DNA of 9,004 nt from DATADF01 sp046263155 (GTDB taxonomy: Bacteria; Actinomycetota; CADDZG01; WHSQ01), in assembly GCA_046263155.1 (NCBI GenBank), contig JBHELF010000131.1:1-9004 (forward strand), read 5' to 3'. A model generated the notes under the pieces. It worked only from the letters and a program-made list of their open reading frames with translations. It was not told where the DNA came from and made no database searches. A program made the translations under genes and the position numbers. Shown here one piece after another: positions 6,795 to 9,004 of the stretch; within the stretch, counting starts at the first letter, position 1; each line of letters opens with the position of its first letter.

Positions 6795-7712
6795 GTGCGA
6801 ACAGAAGTCCGACCCTTGGTGGCTCAAGCGTCTCAGAGATCGGGACTTCTGCGCGCGGCGGGGGCCGCGCTCGCTTTCGGTACGCTCGCGATCTTCGCCA
6901 AGTTCGCTTACGAGCAGGGCGCTCGGCCTCTACCTCTTCTCGGTGTTCGCTTCGCCTTCGCGACGGTGATCCTCGTGATCTTCAACCTCTTTACGGGTCG
7001 ATCGCTCAAGCTTTCGCGCGCGCGAGTGCTTCGCCTGCTGGCTCTCGGTGGTCTTGGCTACGGCTTGGAATCCACCCTGTTCTTCGCGGCGCTCGAGCGG
7101 GCCCCGGCGAGCCTCGTAGGACTGATCTTTTACAGCTATCCGATCTGGACCAACATCATCGGCCTCGCCACGAAGCTTGAGAGCTTTCGCGCCAGCACGC
7201 TCGTCGCGCTCTTGCTCGGAACCGCCGGGGTCTTGTCGATCTTCACGATTCCCAGGATCGATCCAACCGGAGCCCTGCTCGCATTGGCATCGGCCGTGGC
7301 AGTCGCTTTTTATTACGTACTGGCACAGATCTTCCAGAGGGGCGTGGAACCTGCGGTCGCAGCCGCCTATACGGCCGGAGGAGCCGCCCTCGCAACGTCT
7401 GCCGGCGCGCTCTTAGCCGGGCAGGGCATCGTTGCGGACGCTCTCCCACACGCGCTTGGCCTGGCGGTGGCTACCGCAGTCGCGTTCATCCTTTTATATG
7501 GAGCGATCGCGCGCATTGGGTCGGCGCGCAGCTCCATCGCGGCCATGCTCGAGCCCGTCACAACCCTTGTTCTGGCCGCGATCTTTCTCGGAGAGCTTCT
7601 CAGCGCGAGAGTCCTGATAGGCGCGACTTTGATCGTCGCAACGCTTCCGGTGTTGATGACTGCGGAGACTCGACGGACCGGCCGGCCGGCCGCTCCTGCC
7701 GACGCCCTGTGA
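6795..7712 (+). CDS. EamA-family (DMT superfamily) transporter
   Basis: 305 aa from GTG 6795, chosen for its Shine-Dalgarno; starts at 6750 or 6756 would add up to 15 residues of non-membrane sequence. The protein is mostly hydrophobic, with about ten membrane segments arranged as two EamA halves. The first half starts at GLLRAAGAALAFGTLAIFAKFAY and includes ALERAPASLVGLIFYSYPIW; the second starts near DPTGALLALASAVAVAFYYVLAQ and includes IGSARSSIAAMLEPVTTLVLA followed by FLGE. The paired A/S-R-S-S/A-LEPV pattern and terminal FLGE are typical of DMT exporters of amino acids or metabolites, at the usual length of about 300 aa. The substrate cannot be read from sequence. Its stop lies 3 nt from the stop of the convergent Calx-beta gene. 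Confidence 0.9.
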   Translation: MRTEVRPLVAQASQRSGLLRAAGAALAFGTLAIFAKFAYEQGARPLPLLGVRFAFATVILVIFNLFTGRSLKLSRARVLRLLALGGLGYGLESTLFFAALERAPASLVGLIFYSYPIWTNIIGLATKLESFRASTLVALLLGTAGVLSIFTIPRIDPTGALLALASAVAVAFYYVLAQIFQRGVEPAVAAAYTAGGAALATSAGALLAGQGIVADALPHALGLAVATAVAFILLYGAIARIGSARSSIAAMLEPVTTLVLAAIFLGELLSARVLIGATLIVATLPVLMTAETRRTGRPAAPADAL

Positions 7713-7715
7713 CGC

Positions 7716-9004
7716 TTAGACGAATTCCAGGAAGTCGTTGTGCGTGGGGGCGTGAGCCAGCTTGGGATCGTCTCGGTCGATGCGACTCTGCACCAGCAAG
7801 AAGAGGATCACAAGAATGACCAGAAACAGGGGGAACGTAAGAGCTTGAGCCGTCTCGATCAGGAGGTCGGCGAAGTTGGCCGGTCTGTCCGTCTCCGGCG
7901 AAGCCGTCTCCAGGATGATCGTTGGCTCCTGCGGGACTCCCTGCGTGTCTCGCGGACGCCCCTCGGGATCTCTGGGACCGGGACCGGACGGAACCTCGAT
8001 TCCAGGCGCCACAAGCTCGTCCAGGGGGTCGTCATCGCCCGTGCCGGGAGGGACCGGACCACCGCTTGGTAGCGGAGATTCCGGGGGAGGATTCAACGTC
8101 GGCGCGGGCGACTCGACTGGGGGAGTTCGGGTGGGCTCGATCGTCGGCGGCTGATCGGTCGGAGGCGCGTCTGTGGGCGGCGCATCCGTCGGTGGCGCAT
8201 CCGTGGGAGGCGACGTCGGCAGCGAGGGCCCAGGACTGGGCGACGCGGTCGTTGGACTGGGCGTTTCCACAGGCGTTTCCGTCGGGGTCGGGGTCGCTGT
8301 CGACGTCGGTGTCGGCGTGGGAGTTGGCTCTTCGCGATCGTCGTCGATGATGGTCACGACGCCCTGAGCATCCGTGATGTTGCCGTTGGGTGCGTCGCTG
8401 AGATTGACGGTAAAGGTCTCGTCGGACTCATCGATAGTGTCCCCAATCACCTGAACGGTGATCGTCTTGCTGATTTCAACCGGCAGGAAAACAAGCGTGC
8501 CGCTCGTCGGCTGGAAGTCGGCTTGCGTAGCGCTTCCTACCGAGGTTTCGTACTTCACAGTGACTGCGGGATGGGCGTGGGAGAGAGAGACTGTCAACGT
8601 GACCGCAGTGGTCCCCGAGTCGCCTTCCAAAGCGGACGCATCCGAGATGACTATGTCCGGCTTGCCTGGCTCGTCATCGTCTGTGATCGTCACGACGCCT
8701 AGAACGTCCGATATCGTTCCGCCGACGGCGGCCGATAGCCTTAGCCGAACGGTCTCATCGCTTTCATCAATGTCATCACCCGCGACGGCGATGCTGATCG
8801 TCTTGGCGGTCTCACCGGGGTCGAACGTGAGCGTCCCCCCCGTGCTCGCGTAATCGCCGTCTGCGATGGTGGCGGTGCCATCCTCCGTCTCGTAGTTGAC
8901 GGACACCGGATTAGTCGCGGGTACCGACAATGAGACCGTAAGAACCGCGAAGGTGGTCGTGCCGGTGTCACCTTCGCTGTGAGAGACGTCGTTGACCGTG
9001 ATTT
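7716..9004 (-). CDS. Calx-beta domain surface protein with C-terminal anchor, 5' end outside window
   Basis: 428 residues visible; the frame is open to the window edge (ITVNDVSHSEGDTGTTTF precedes the first possible TTG at 8930), so the N-terminus is missing. Two Calx-beta domains: the first runs from the window edge to about residue 110 (DDIDESDETVRLRLS near its end), the second from about 114 to 220 (DTIDESDETFTVNLS, then VVTIIDDD). The acidic DESDE clusters are the usual calcium-binding signature. A long Pro/Thr/Ser linker of about 150 residues follows, including PPTDA repeats, then a transmembrane segment at about 387-405 (FPLFLVILVILFLLVQ) and a short tail beginning SRIDRDDPKL. This arrangement suggests calcium-stiffened adhesion-like domains held off the cell surface by a wall-spanning linker. 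The ligand is unknown. The ORFs on the opposite strand are shadows of the repetitive composition. Confidence 0.9.
   Translation of the reverse strand, partial: ITVNDVSHSEGDTGTTTFAVLTVSLSVPATNPVSVNYETEDGTATIADGDYASTGGTLTFDPGETAKTISIAVAGDDIDESDETVRLRLSAAVGGTISDVLGVVTITDDDEPGKPDIVISDASALEGDSGTTAVTLTVSLSHAHPAVTVKYETSVGSATQADFQPTSGTLVFLPVEISKTITVQVIGDTIDESDETFTVNLSDAPNGNITDAQGVVTIIDDDREEPTPTPTPTSTATPTPTETPVETPSPTTASPSPGPSLPTSPPTDAPPTDAPPTDAPPTDQPPTIEPTRTPPVESPAPTLNPPPESPLPSGGPVPPGTGDDDPLDELVAPGIEVPSGPGPRDPEGRPRDTQGVPQEPTIILETASPETDRPANFADLLIETAQALTFPLFLVILVILFLLVQSRIDRDDPKLAHAPTHNDFLEFV
8152..8211 (-). repeat. Four 15-bp tandem copies encoding PPTDA/PPTDQ
   Basis: Units of 15 bp (for example GCATCCGTCGGTGGC and GCATCCGTGGGAGGC on the plus strand) encode three PPTDA units and one PPTDQ in the linker of the Calx-beta protein. 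Copies differ mostly at silent positions, so they are not a very recent expansion. Unit number may vary between strains. Confidence 0.8.

Noticed and set aside
8173..8367. Glycine/valine-rich plus-strand ORFs opposite the Calx-beta gene
   Set aside because: They are antisense reads of the Pro/Thr repeat linker, without a plausible ribosome site.

Overview
The window is GC-rich bacterial chromosome. Its left half is the 3' two-thirds of an rRNA operon: a 23S rRNA gene (5' end outside the window) followed by 5S and a strong terminator. The rRNA wording suggests a deep-branching actinobacterium: the H69 form GGTGG/CCATC-like variant GGCGG/AACCGTC, the spliced join GGCTCGTCGCATCC, and the stretch CCCAAGGGTTGGGCTG. 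The right half holds typical free-living bacterial envelope genes and is consistent with this, but the phylum call is inference.

The striking part is the 23S gene. By aligning it from memory to E. coli 23S, I find that it is broken by four group I introns, all in functional core regions. Intron 1 (1629-2372) follows E. coli position U1923. Intron 2 (2381-2735, or shifted by 1-2 nt) follows U1931 or G1933. Intron 3 (3315-3618) follows about U2511. Intron 4 (3712-4439) follows U2604. Removing them restores a continuous, conserved 23S sequence. Introns 1 and 2 are separated by an exon of only 8 nt, CCTAAGGT. That exon appears to serve both as the P10 partner of intron 1 and as the P1 substrate strand of intron 2.

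Introns 1, 2 and 4 share a common core sequence (P3, P4, P5, P7) and are siblings. Introns 1 and 4 carry single-motif LAGLIDADG homing endonucleases of the I-CreI/I-CeuI type, emerging from the P6 loop. The reading frames run out of that loop in both directions, through the catalytic RNA. Intron 2 has the same core with a 5-nt P6 loop and no ORF. Intron 3 is a different, ORF-less group I intron.

After the 23S gene come an 88-nt spacer with a 10-bp hairpin and no tRNA, 5S rRNA (4822-4939), and a UUCG-capped terminator (4945-4976). To the right lie a minus-strand exported beta-propeller (PD40/TolB-like) protein, a plus-strand exported cupredoxin, a plus-strand EamA-type transporter, and a minus-strand Calx-beta surface protein that runs off the right edge. 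These four genes look like ordinary accessory genes with no evident shared pathway.
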